Source of the DNA: Candidatus Nomurabacteria bacterium
GTDB taxonomy: Bacteria; Patescibacteriota; Minisyncoccia; Phycocordibacterales; UBA9973
NCBI GenBank assembly: GCA_943356455.1
Contig: CALRFB010000024.1
Location: forward strand, 1-8,342
Length of the DNA: 8,342 nt
Direction: 5' to 3'
Shown: positions 1-5,795 of the stretch, piece by piece
Position numbering within the stretch: the stretch's first letter is position 1
How the letters are laid out: each line of letters starts with the position of its first letter
Notes under the pieces: generated by a model
The model's database searches: none
What the model was told of the DNA's origin: nothing
What the model saw: the letters and a program-made list of their open reading frames with translations, nothing else
Translations under genes and position numbers: made by a program

Positions 1-370
1 CACCCCCCATTCCTCCCATGCCACCTCCAAAAAAATCTGAAAAAATATCACCGAGATCTCCGAAATCAAATTGCTGGCCCTGTGCGCCCGAAAAATCGAA
101 ACCGCCGAAACCTTGACCGCCGAAACCGCCAAAGCCACCAGCGCCCGGTCCACCGGCACCGTCAAATGTTTGTCCGTACGTATCGTATTGTGCTCGCTTG
201 GTGTCGTCTGAAAGAGTTTGGTAAGCTTCGTTTACCTCTTTAAACTTATCGGCATTGCCGTCTTTTTTATCGGGATGGTATTTATGCGCCATCTTATGGA
301 AGGCTTTTTTGATTTCTTCTTTTGAGGCGCCTTTGGCAACGCCGAGTGTCTCGTAATAGTCTTTTTTCAT
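1..370 (-). CDS. dnaJ: Chaperone protein DnaJ, N-terminal part (cut by window edge)
   Basis: DnaJ is the Hsp40 co-chaperone that delivers unfolded proteins to DnaK and stimulates its ATPase in the cytoplasm. Reading from the ATG at 370, the frame is open to the edge (about 123 residues). Residues 1-66 form a J domain: it opens [11 protein letters not shown], carries the invariant HPD tripeptide at residues 32-34 (KYHPDKK) that contacts DnaK, and ends in the usual helix with YDTYG. Residues about 70-123 are a Gly/Phe-rich linker ([14 protein letters not shown]) ending in the [10 protein letters not shown] segment typical of full-length DnaJ just before the zinc-finger region, which would lie outside the window. 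Linker plus DIFSDFF favour a true DnaJ over a J-domain-only protein, but the zinc finger cannot be seen. It is divergent from rmuC. A weak CGGA lies 8 nt before the ATG. No grpE or dnaK is visible on this side. Confidence 0.95.
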   Translation of the reverse strand, partial: MKKDYYETLGVAKGASKEEIKKAFHKMAHKYHPDKKDGNADKFKEVNEAYQTLSDDTKRAQYDTYGQTFDGAGGPGAGGFGGFGGQGFGGFDFSGAQGQQFDFGDLGDIFSDFFGGGMGGMGG

Positions 371-394
371 ATGATATATCCGTTTAGTTGTCCA

Positions 395-403
395 AATATA
401 GCA
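395..403 (-). promoter_or_regulatory. Extended -10 promoter of dnaJ
   Basis: On the minus strand the sequence reads TGC TATATT, an extended -10 (TGn plus a 5/6 match to TATAAT). A start about 7 nt downstream, near 388, would leave a leader of roughly 18 nt before the ATG at 370. No convincing -35 is seen, as is common for extended -10 promoters. No CIRCE-type inverted repeat was found in the short dnaJ-rmuC gap. Confidence 0.5.
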
Positions 404-460
404 CATGATACGTCGTTTACACCAGTAAATATGGTTCTGATTATGGAAGAGTCTGTGGTG

Positions 461-469
461 TGGTAAAAT
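461..469 (+). promoter_or_regulatory. Extended -10 promoter of rmuC (leaderless)
   Basis: TGG TAAAAT is a TGn-extended -10 with a 5/6 match to the hexamer. Only 6 nt separate the hexamer from the rmuC ATG at 476, so transcription should begin at or next to the A of the start codon, giving a leaderless mRNA. There is no -35 match at 16-18 nt and no Shine-Dalgarno sequence. Confidence 0.5.
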
Positions 470-475
470 TGCCCT

Positions 476-1525
476 ATGACAACACTTTGGATCATTATTG
501 GGGTTTTAGTCGGTATACTTCTGGCTGTGCTTTTATTGCGTAAAAATCAAACACCGGGCCAAGATGCTGGCGGTTTATCACTTTTACTCGAACAAATCAA
601 CGACCTCCGCCGCACCATGGATACCCGTCTTGGCGACAACGAACGTTCTGTCCGCGAAAGCATGATGCACCAAAGCAAAGAGTCCCGCTCTATCATTACC
701 GACATTACCGAACGACTCACCCGACTCGATGAAACAAATAAACAAGTTGTGTCGTTTGCTGACCAGCTCGACGAACTACAGAATATTTTAAAAAATCCAA
801 AGCAACGCGGTATTTTAGGTGAATACTACCTGGAAACGCTGTTGAAAAATATTTTACCGCCTGGTTCGTATAAAATGCAGTATCCATTTAAAGATGGCTT
901 AATTGTGGACTGCGTTATCCACGTCAAAGATAAAATAATTCCAGTCGATTCGAAATTCTCTCTCGAAAACTACAATCGCGTCGTTGAAGCCCGTGACCCA
1001 TCCGAACGTGATCGTTTGGAAAAATTGTTCGTAAATGATTTGAAGAATCGCATAGCAGAAACATCAAAATATGTAAAACCAGACGAAGGCACGATGGATT
1101 TTGCATTTATGTTCATTCCGCACGAAGCTATCTACTATGATCTTATCATCAATAAAATCGGAGGGCTGACCGAAGGTGACGACAATCAGAGTCTGATTGA
1201 ACGTGCGGCGTCTAAATACAAAGTGATTATTGTGTCACCAACTTCTTTTCTGGCATATTTGCAAACTGTATTACAAGGCTTACGCGCACTCCAGATCGAA
1301 GAAACTGCCAAAGATATTATCAAGCGTGTCGAAGAGCTCGGTCGTCATTTGAAGAGCTATGAGGATTACCACAATAAACTCGGCAATGCCCTCGGTACAG
1401 TCGTAAATCACTACAATAATTCTGGGAAGGAATTAAAAAAAGTCGATAAAGACGTCATGCGCATCACGAGCGAAGCTCCCGGTATTTCGCCCGAACTCAT
1501 CGAGAAAGCATTGTTGGAAGATTAG
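476..1525 (+). CDS. rmuC: RmuC-family DNA recombination protein
   Basis: RmuC proteins limit inversions and rearrangements at short inverted repeats and are thought to be nucleases related to the restriction-endonuclease fold. This 349-residue protein has one N-terminal membrane helix (residues about 4-21, [18 protein letters not shown]), then a charged, probably coiled-coil stretch (about 35-105) and the RmuC domain (about 105-310). Recognisable motifs are [13 protein letters not shown] (111-123), VDCVI (144-148) and [12 protein letters not shown] (155-166). D145, D158 and K160 fit a PD-(D/E)xK-like active site; that assignment is inference. E. coli RmuC is about 475 residues, so this is a compact form with a shorter coiled coil and tail. 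The membrane helix suggests the domain is tethered on the cytoplasmic side. It is monocistronic, divergent from dnaJ, and ends in its own hairpin terminator. The ATG is chosen because it directly starts the membrane helix and sits 6 nt after a -10 hexamer. Confidence 0.93.
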   Translation: MTTLWIIIGVLVGILLAVLLLRKNQTPGQDAGGLSLLLEQINDLRRTMDTRLGDNERSVRESMMHQSKESRSIITDITERLTRLDETNKQVVSFADQLDELQNILKNPKQRGILGEYYLETLLKNILPPGSYKMQYPFKDGLIVDCVIHVKDKIIPVDSKFSLENYNRVVEARDPSERDRLEKLFVNDLKNRIAETSKYVKPDEGTMDFAFMFIPHEAIYYDLIINKIGGLTEGDDNQSLIERAASKYKVIIVSPTSFLAYLQTVLQGLRALQIEETAKDIIKRVEELGRHLKSYEDYHNKLGNALGTVVNHYNNSGKELKKVDKDVMRITSEAPGISPELIEKALLED

Positions 1526-1550
1526 AAAAAGCCCCAGTAAGGGGCTTTTT
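1526..1550. terminator. Bidirectional intrinsic terminator between rmuC and the convergent gene
   Basis: A perfect 10-bp inverted repeat, AAAAAGCCCC / GGGGCTTTTT, with a 5-nt loop AGTAA, begins immediately after the rmuC TAG. The symmetric A-run and T-run give a U-tract on either strand, so it can stop rmuC transcripts and those from the convergent gene at 1590-2201. Confidence 0.9.
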
Positions 1551-1589
1551 AAATTAATCCAAGGACAATTGAAGGCAAACCAAGATCTG

Positions 1590-2201
1590 CTATTCAGATG
1601 AAGCAAGTTTTTTGACTACAACACCAGCTGAATGAAGGCTCGAGTTGAAATGTACATTGGTGTCATAGAACGCTGCGTGTTTTTGTTCGTACACTTCCGA
1701 AGGCATGCATGCATACGTAACCGCATCATCAAATGCTTCCTGGAGTGAATCGTGCATACCGACAAAATCTGACATATGTTTGTACTTTTTCTGATAGTAG
1801 TCTCTACCGTCAAACTCTGGATGCATGTAGACAGTGAGTTTGGCGTGTAAAAACATGTGGTGGTGCAATAGCGTCGCAAATCGATCAGACGTCTCCCTGA
1901 TAAAATCTAGTTCGTACTCCCCTTCGTGTTTTTCTCCGAGCTGTAGAGCTGAGAATCGATCATTGTCTGAAGCTATGTGACGTAGTGCCAGTCTGACTTT
2001 ATTTTGGAATTCGTCTTCAAGCAAAGGGGTCATCTCGTGTCGTTCCGGCTTTTCCAAATAAATGAAATTAATCTTTTGGGCGTGCTCTTTGGCCCAGGCT
2101 TGCACGTTTTTGAAATCTTCGGACTGACCGTGTCCTGTACCAATGATAAACACATTGGGTAGTTGCTCGCTGATAGCAAGTAATGTCTGACGGTTGTGCA
2201 T
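1590..2201 (-). CDS. Hypothetical histidine-rich protein, 203 residues
   Basis: I do not recognise this family. The protein is soluble-looking, with no signal peptide or membrane helix. It is rich in histidine (16 of 203 residues), including a cluster HHHMFLHAK at 113-121 and further histidines at 127, 142, 150, 175, 184 and 190. The N-terminal part looks like an alpha/beta start: strand NVFIIGTGHGQ (16-26), a helix (28-41), then strand INFIYLEKPER (44-54). A strand ending in GTxH followed by a second strand bearing a glutamate is reminiscent of the TraB/ChaN/TIKI-type hydrolase fold, but this is only a visual resemblance. The C-terminal half is helical and rich in aromatic residues. The frame is supported by a good promoter upstream and a terminator downstream. 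There is no Shine-Dalgarno sequence before the ATG. It is a single-gene unit, so neighbours give no functional hint. Confidence 0.75.
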   Translation of the reverse strand: MHNRQTLLAISEQLPNVFIIGTGHGQSEDFKNVQAWAKEHAQKINFIYLEKPERHEMTPLLEDEFQNKVRLALRHIASDNDRFSALQLGEKHEGEYELDFIRETSDRFATLLHHHMFLHAKLTVYMHPEFDGRDYYQKKYKHMSDFVGMHDSLQEAFDDAVTYACMPSEVYEQKHAAFYDTNVHFNSSLHSAGVVVKKLASSE

Positions 2202-2245
2202 AGTCTTTTATTTTTAAGTGTTTGATTTTTAGGGAACTTCCGAAA

Positions 2246-2273
2246 ACTATAGCATACCAATGCCAAATCTCAA
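2246..2273 (-). promoter_or_regulatory. Promoter of the 203-residue gene
   Basis: On the minus strand: TTGAGA (2273-2268), a 16-nt spacer ending in TGC, and TATAGT (2251-2246), i.e. a 5/6 -35 together with an extended -10. Initiation near 2239 would give a leader of about 38 nt. It is back-to-back with the tRNA promoter, whose -35 starts only 7 bp away. Confidence 0.65.
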
Positions 2274-2279
2274 TAACTC

Positions 2280-2308
2280 TTGATATAAGCGCTTTTTCAA
2301 TGTACTAT
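2280..2308 (+). promoter_or_regulatory. Promoter of tRNA-Glu
   Basis: TTGATA (2280-2285), exactly 17 nt of spacer, and TACTAT (2303-2308). Initiation about 7 nt downstream (2315-2316) is only 2-3 nt before the mature 5' end of the tRNA, so very little 5' leader would remain for RNase P to remove. Confidence 0.7.
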
Positions 2309-2317
2309 TTCGCACAT

Positions 2318-2392
2318 GGCCCTATCGTCTAACGGTTAGGACAGCGGGTTCTCAATCCGCTAATCGGAGTTCGATTCTCCGTAGGGTCACCA
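2318..2392 (+). tRNA. tRNA-Glu, anticodon CTC
   Basis: A complete 75-nt cloverleaf can be drawn. The acceptor stem is GGCCCTA (2318-2324) with TAGGGTC (2382-2388), containing one G-U pair. The D arm is 2327-2342. The anticodon stem GCGGG/TCCGC encloses loop TTCTCAA, giving anticodon CTC (2351-2353), which reads the Glu codon GAG. The variable loop is short (TAAT). The T arm is CGGAG-TTCGATT-CTCCG (2365-2381). The discriminator is A2389 and the CCA end is encoded (2390-2392). Glu identity follows from the anticodon and from the bacterial tRNA-Glu-like D-arm start CGTCTAACGG. CTC pairs well only with GAG, so a second tRNA-Glu(TTC) must exist elsewhere for GAA. No clear terminator follows in the 44 nt before the convergent gene. 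Confidence 0.97.
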
Positions 2393-2436
2393 AGTGAAAC
2401 TCGTGGTCACAGCACAGCTCTAGTATTTCCCACAAA

Positions 2437-4722
2437 CTAAAACACATCGCACACCCCGGAAACACACGCCAGTTCTTTTTTGAGTTCGGTCTCATCTTCT
2501 CGCTCATAGGTAACAATCTTTGAGAAATCCAAATCACCGAGACGTTTTTTCATTTCTTGGTATTTTTCTTTGGTAATTTCTTCGTACGGTGCGAGCTGAT
2601 AGACATGGTTTGACCGTGGCAAGAAGGACAGTCCGCCGACTAGTTCCCAGTTTTCATAGATCCAATTGGCGACAGCGAGCCACTCATTATCTCCCACCGA
2701 AATAGTAACTGAGGGATTGTGTTCGGTATAATGTTTTTTGACGATTTTCCAATGCTCTAACTGAGCAATAGCATCTACGTCGTCTTTGCAAATTGCGCCG
2801 TCTGGTGATTTCACTGGAAACTCTAATACGTAGGTAGAAGCATTATCCATCGATTGACCAACTTCTGGAAAATACGGAACTCCTTGATCTTTGAGCATCT
2901 TAAACAATGTGTCTGTTGCGGAAATACGAACACGTCGAATGTAATACGGTGCATGACGTGGGTGCATTCCGGAAGCACAATCAACAGTTTGCGAAGCAGT
3001 ACCTGAAGGCTTAACGCAAGTAACACATGTTGATTGATTGACCTCAAAACGCTTTGCGAATTTTTTATTTACTTCAATAGAGTATTTTCGTAATTTTTCT
3101 AAAACAGCTGGGTTGCGAACCAAGGCAGAGTCCCATTGTCCAGTTATTGAAACACCGAGCAATCTTTCTTTTTCGCAATTCTTTTTCCATTCTTTTGACA
3201 AATATGGGAAATACGTAAGTGTAGATTGGTATGTACCAAGTATCGTTGCAATGCGAATTTTATTCATCAACGTCTCTTCGGTGTCTTCGGCTCGCGCACC
3301 TACTTCAGATAAGTTACACAACTGTTTCGATTGCAAAATAATTTCTCCGCAAGGATTCGTGCCCCACGCTGGGTAGCTTCCCTCTTTAAATTGTGCGAGA
3401 CGGCGCTTGGGCAATGTCTCAGAAAGTCCACCGCGGTTGAAAATGCCGCGTTCACCGCTGCCGGATTTTACCAAAGCAATCCATTCATCCATAAATTCTG
3501 TTGTTTCTGGTTTAGTAGTATAGACTGCGGAATTATTTGCTAACATGCGTTGGCCTTCGGCAATGTAAAACTGACCTTTTTTGGAATCACGAATCGCTTC
3601 ATCGTCCAAGTCTGAAAGTGAAATCATGGCCGATCGTCTGACGCCACCTGAAACAACACAGTCACCTATTTTACACATGATGTCATGTGCATCAAGGTTG
3701 GATAAACGACGACCCTGACGACGCAAAATGCGTTCACGGGTGAAATCGAGTAAGGCACGGAGCGGATCTGGTCCGGAGCTTTTACCACCCATAGTTTTGA
3801 GTCGGGCTCCTGCGGGACGAAGAAGTGAGTAATCAAAAACGATGTCTTCACCTTCGTACCACGTTTTGAGCCCAAGCGAGAGTGCATCTGCCCAACCTTC
3901 TTTGTTGTCTGGAATTATATGCGTTTTTGCTGGCTTGCCTTTCTGCTTCTGAATTTGTGGAAGGGCTTGAATATTTTCACTTTCTGCCGACCAACCGACA
4001 CCTGTACCACACATAGATATGTACATTATTTCAGCAAAATCCTGAAAGCATCGTGGAGCTATGAATGAACAGTTGTATGCGCAAATATTTGTTTTTCGAG
4101 ATGCTTTGCCGGAAAACTGGAGCAATCGCATGGAAGGTAATGCTTCTTGGCGTAAAATATAGTCGCGAATTTCCGAATACTCATTGTCGGAAAGTTTCTT
4201 GCCAAGATTTTCGCGCATAAAATCAACATAACGATCGATCGTTTCGATCCATGTTTCGCGGCGGTCTTGTTCTGGAATCCACTTGGCGTACGTGCGATAG
4301 TAAATAAATTCGGCAAGTGAATTTCGGAAATACTTTTTACTTTCCTTCACAAGGTCTTTGACTTTTTCCGGAACAAAACCAACTTTTTGTCTCGCTACGA
4401 ATCTTTCTTGGCGATACAAAATGTAAGCCTTGGCAGTAGCAAGATAGCCTGAAGCAATAAGCTCGTTTTCAACAATATCTTGTATAACCTCAACCTGAGG
4501 AATGAAAACTTTAAGTTTCTTTTCGTTTTTTAGTGCCAAAAGCGCGTCGAGCACTTTTACCATCATTTCTTCAGCAGAACCTTCCGCACCCTCTTTAACA
4601 GAATCCATGGCTCGACTAATAGCTCGAGTGATACGCTTTTCATCGAATGGCACAATCATGCCGTCTCGTTTCTGTATTTTCTGTAGTAGCGAGTATTTTT
4701 TTGTTTTTAAAAGATTCTTCAT
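2437..4722 (-). CDS. nrdJ: Adenosylcobalamin-dependent (class II) ribonucleoside-triphosphate reductase
   Basis: This enzyme reduces ribonucleotides to deoxyribonucleotides for DNA synthesis, using a cobalamin-generated thiyl radical and no oxygen or separate radical subunit. The 761 residues contain an N-terminal ATP-cone (about 16-108: QKRDGMIVPFDEKRITRAI ... AKAYILYRQER), the overall activity switch that senses ATP/dATP. The ten-stranded barrel follows. Visible residues, with the counterpart in Lactobacillus leichmannii RTPR in brackets, are C218 in AYNCSF (C119), N456, C458 and E460 in NPCGEI (N406, C408, E410), C469 in LCNLSEV (C419), and the C-terminal shuttle pair C753/C758 in CVSGVC (C731/C736). 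The 11-residue spacing C458-C469 and the Cx4C tail match that enzyme exactly. No intein is present. Length is near the 739 residues of RTPR. Its ATG overlaps the stop of the upstream membrane-protein gene as ATGA and lacks a Shine-Dalgarno sequence, so it is probably translationally coupled. Triphosphate versus diphosphate preference is inferred from family resemblance. Confidence 0.96.
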   Translation of the reverse strand: MKNLLKTKKYSLLQKIQKRDGMIVPFDEKRITRAISRAMDSVKEGAEGSAEEMMVKVLDALLALKNEKKLKVFIPQVEVIQDIVENELIASGYLATAKAYILYRQERFVARQKVGFVPEKVKDLVKESKKYFRNSLAEFIYYRTYAKWIPEQDRRETWIETIDRYVDFMRENLGKKLSDNEYSEIRDYILRQEALPSMRLLQFSGKASRKTNICAYNCSFIAPRCFQDFAEIMYISMCGTGVGWSAESENIQALPQIQKQKGKPAKTHIIPDNKEGWADALSLGLKTWYEGEDIVFDYSLLRPAGARLKTMGGKSSGPDPLRALLDFTRERILRRQGRRLSNLDAHDIMCKIGDCVVSGGVRRSAMISLSDLDDEAIRDSKKGQFYIAEGQRMLANNSAVYTTKPETTEFMDEWIALVKSGSGERGIFNRGGLSETLPKRRLAQFKEGSYPAWGTNPCGEIILQSKQLCNLSEVGARAEDTEETLMNKIRIATILGTYQSTLTYFPYLSKEWKKNCEKERLLGVSITGQWDSALVRNPAVLEKLRKYSIEVNKKFAKRFEVNQSTCVTCVKPSGTASQTVDCASGMHPRHAPYYIRRVRISATDTLFKMLKDQGVPYFPEVGQSMDNASTYVLEFPVKSPDGAICKDDVDAIAQLEHWKIVKKHYTEHNPSVTISVGDNEWLAVANWIYENWELVGGLSFLPRSNHVYQLAPYEEITKEKYQEMKKRLGDLDFSKIVTYEREDETELKKELACVSGVCDVF

Positions 4723-5264
4723 GCTCTTTTGGGGGCAACTAAATTGATAATGGAATCATTTTCTAATTTTTTATTTGCAACTACATAACGATGAAGTGCT
4801 GGCGAAAGAATAATGGCAAAGCCAACATTGCCGAGGAGGTGCATGCCAGTAAATGGTAATTGTCCGACAAGTGCTTGCGTAAATGGCTGGTGGTAGAAAA
4901 GTGGGCCAATCGAAAGACCGGTCACAATATCGAAAGCCAGTGTTCCCATAATCGCGAACGTTGCATAATTCCAAGCACTATTTTTTTTATTTTTCAAATA
5001 GAGTCCTGCCCATATACCCAAGAGTCCGTACGAACAAGCTGTTATCCAAGTCCACAAACCAACTTTTGAAACAATCAGATCTAGAAGCACTATACTCAAA
5101 AATGCGAAAGTGAATCCGGCGATCTTACCGTAAGCTTTCCCAAACGGCATTTGAGTAGCGAGAATTGGTTCAATATTCGGGGGACGAAATGGAATAAGAC
5201 GTACAAGCAAACAGACAACAAAGGCGACGACAAATTTGAACCAATTCCTTTTATACTCAATCAT
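4719..5264 (-). CDS. ECF-transporter S-component-like membrane protein, possibly for cobalamin
   Basis: This 181-residue integral membrane protein has about five or six hydrophobic segments (roughly 9-25, 48-66, 70-90, 98-117, 128-139, 143-156). Its size, a conserved RLIPFRPPNIEP segment (22-33) after helix 1, GKAYGKIAGF (42-51), the WTWITACSYGLLGIWAGLYL segment (71-90) and GQLPFTGMHLLGN (134-146) resemble S-components of energy-coupling-factor vitamin importers. These bind the vitamin and dock onto a shared EcfA/A'/T module, which is not in this window. The stop codon overlaps the start of the B12-dependent ribonucleotide reductase (ATGA), so both come from one transcript. This makes cobalamin, or a precursor such as cobinamide, the most likely substrate, but the sequence does not prove it. 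The alternative is an S-like membrane protein of unknown role. No Shine-Dalgarno sequence precedes the ATG, which was chosen as the first in frame after the -10 at 5294-5299. Confidence 0.7.
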   Translation of the reverse strand: MIEYKRNWFKFVVAFVVCLLVRLIPFRPPNIEPILATQMPFGKAYGKIAGFTFAFLSIVLLDLIVSKVGLWTWITACSYGLLGIWAGLYLKNKKNSAWNYATFAIMGTLAFDIVTGLSIGPLFYHQPFTQALVGQLPFTGMHLLGNVGFAIILSPALHRYVVANKKLENDSIINLVAPKRA

Positions 5265-5293
5265 ACGTGATATGTAATTTAGTAATATTTACA

Positions 5294-5299
5294 AGTATA
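5294..5299 (-). promoter_or_regulatory. Possible -10 of the S-component/nrdJ operon
   Basis: TATACT on the minus strand, a 5/6 match, would start transcription near 5287 and leave a leader of about 23 nt before the ATG at 5264. No good -35 is found at 16-18 nt and no TGn extension is present, so a regulator may be needed or the site may be elsewhere. I see no cobalamin-riboswitch signature in the leader. Confidence 0.35.
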
Positions 5300-5316
5300 C
5301 TCCGCTAAAATATGTC

Positions 5317-5450
5317 GGGGTTAAAACAGTGGAAAAACCCCTAAATCTTGGTATTGCCGATTGCTTTATTTTCTGTTCTAACGTAAATGAATACCCAACA
5401 ATTTTTTCCAAAACTTATATAAACCCCGTAAATACGGGGTTTTGGGCTTT
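5317..5450 (+). ncRNA. Possible small RNA in the intergenic gap
   Basis: On the plus strand a -10-like TAAAAT (5306-5311) would start transcription at the first G of a hairpin, GGGGTT (5317-5322) paired with AACCCC (5336-5341). The transcript would end at the strong hairpin 5421-5442 followed by TTTTGGGCTTTTTT. This gives a transcript of about 130 nt with structured ends and no convincing protein. No -35 is apparent and I do not recognise a known RNA family. It is a hypothesis based on geometry only. Confidence 0.2.
5421..5442. terminator. Hairpin terminator downstream of the 85-residue gene
   Basis: The inverted repeat AAACCCCGT / ACGGGGTTT has 9 bp and a 4-nt loop. On the minus strand it lies about 30 nt past the stop of the gene at 5472-5729 and is followed by TTTATATAAGTTTT, a broken U-tract. 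On the plus strand it is followed by a better T-run (TTTTGGGCTTTTTT). It separates the 85-residue gene from the S-component/nrdJ operon and may act in both directions. Confidence 0.75.
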
Positions 5451-5471
5451 TTTCTTTATTTTGTGTTTTTT

Positions 5472-5729
5472 TTATTTTCTTGCCAGTTTTTCTATGCGTG
5501 CAAGTTTTGCTAATTTTGTTTTGACATCGATACTCAGAAGTGTTTGGCCTCCGAGTTGTTTTACTAATGAACGTCGTGTTTTGTTGGGGTAGCCGGCAAT
5601 AATTTTTTTAATAATTTCAATGCTTTTTTGTTGAGCCATTCCTGTGTGGAATAATGAAACAAAAGCTTGCTCAACGACCAGCAGAGTCTTTTGCTGACCT
5701 TTGAATTTGGGTTTTTTAGTTTTAGTCAT
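5472..5729 (-). CDS. Hypothetical small basic protein, 85 residues
   Basis: I do not recognise this protein. It has 85 residues, is strongly basic (Lys/Arg-rich at both ends: MTKTKKPKFKGQQK and KTKLAKLARIEKLARK), has no cysteine, and appears mostly helical with no membrane segment. Such a composition is compatible with binding nucleic acid or the ribosome, but no motif supports a specific role. The reading frame is credible because a near-consensus promoter sits just upstream, with a leader of about 17 nt, and a hairpin terminator follows about 30 nt after the TAA. It lies 66 nt downstream of murF on the same strand, with no terminator between, so it may also receive read-through from the cell-wall operon. 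No Shine-Dalgarno sequence precedes its ATG. The plus-strand frame across it (5329-5592) is interpreted as a shadow. Confidence 0.65.
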   Translation of the reverse strand: MTKTKKPKFKGQQKTLLVVEQAFVSLFHTGMAQQKSIEIIKKIIAGYPNKTRRSLVKQLGGQTLLSIDVKTKLAKLARIEKLARK

Positions 5730-5752
5730 AGCGTACGTTTTAAGTTACAAAC

Positions 5753-5780
5753 ATTCTATCAGCTAATTTATTTTTGTCAA
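5753..5780 (-). promoter_or_regulatory. Near-consensus promoter of the 85-residue gene
   Basis: On the minus strand: a perfect TTGACA -35 (5780-5775), a 16-nt spacer ending in TGA, and TAGAAT (5758-5753), i.e. a consensus -35 plus an extended -10 with 5/6 match. Initiation near 5746 leaves about 17 nt before the ATG at 5729. It begins only 16 nt after the murF stop and is the best promoter in the window. Confidence 0.75.
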
Positions 5781-5795
5781 TAGTGACTCAAAACA

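Noticed and set aside
90..160. Tandem-looking repeats of ccgccgaaacc type near the left edge, considered as a repeat array
   Set aside because: They encode the Gly/Phe-rich linker of DnaJ (GGFGGFGG) in frame; spacing and sequence do not fit CRISPR or a satellite.
2030..2266. Minus-strand 78-residue frame overlapping the start of the 203-residue gene
   Set aside because: Its start lies upstream of the predicted promoter -10, and its sequence has no protein-like pattern. It is a shifted-frame shadow.
2437..4722. Intein in the ribonucleotide reductase
   Set aside because: RNR genes often host inteins, but this frame is near normal length with uninterrupted catalytic motifs.
4719..4722. Alternative genetic code with UGA read as glycine
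   Set aside because: The S-component gene ends in TGA precisely at the RNR start, and the other genes end in TAG or TAA at family-typical lengths.
5265..5330. NrdR-type operator pair ahead of the RNR operon
   Set aside because: AT-rich near-palindromes occur (GTATAC, GTAATATTTAC), but no pair resembles the ACACWATATATWGTGT consensus.
5265..5420. Cobalamin riboswitch upstream of the S-component/nrdJ operon (the minus strand contains CCACTG, a fragment of the B12-box)
   Set aside because: Only six bases match. The rest of the B12-box and the other conserved segments are missing, and the space after the upstream terminator is short for a riboswitch of this class.
5329..5592. Plus-strand 87-residue frame rich in phenylalanine
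   Set aside because: It runs through the hairpin terminator and across the antisense of the basic 85-residue gene. Its Phe-rich composition is what the complement of Lys-rich codons gives, and it has no promoter fit.
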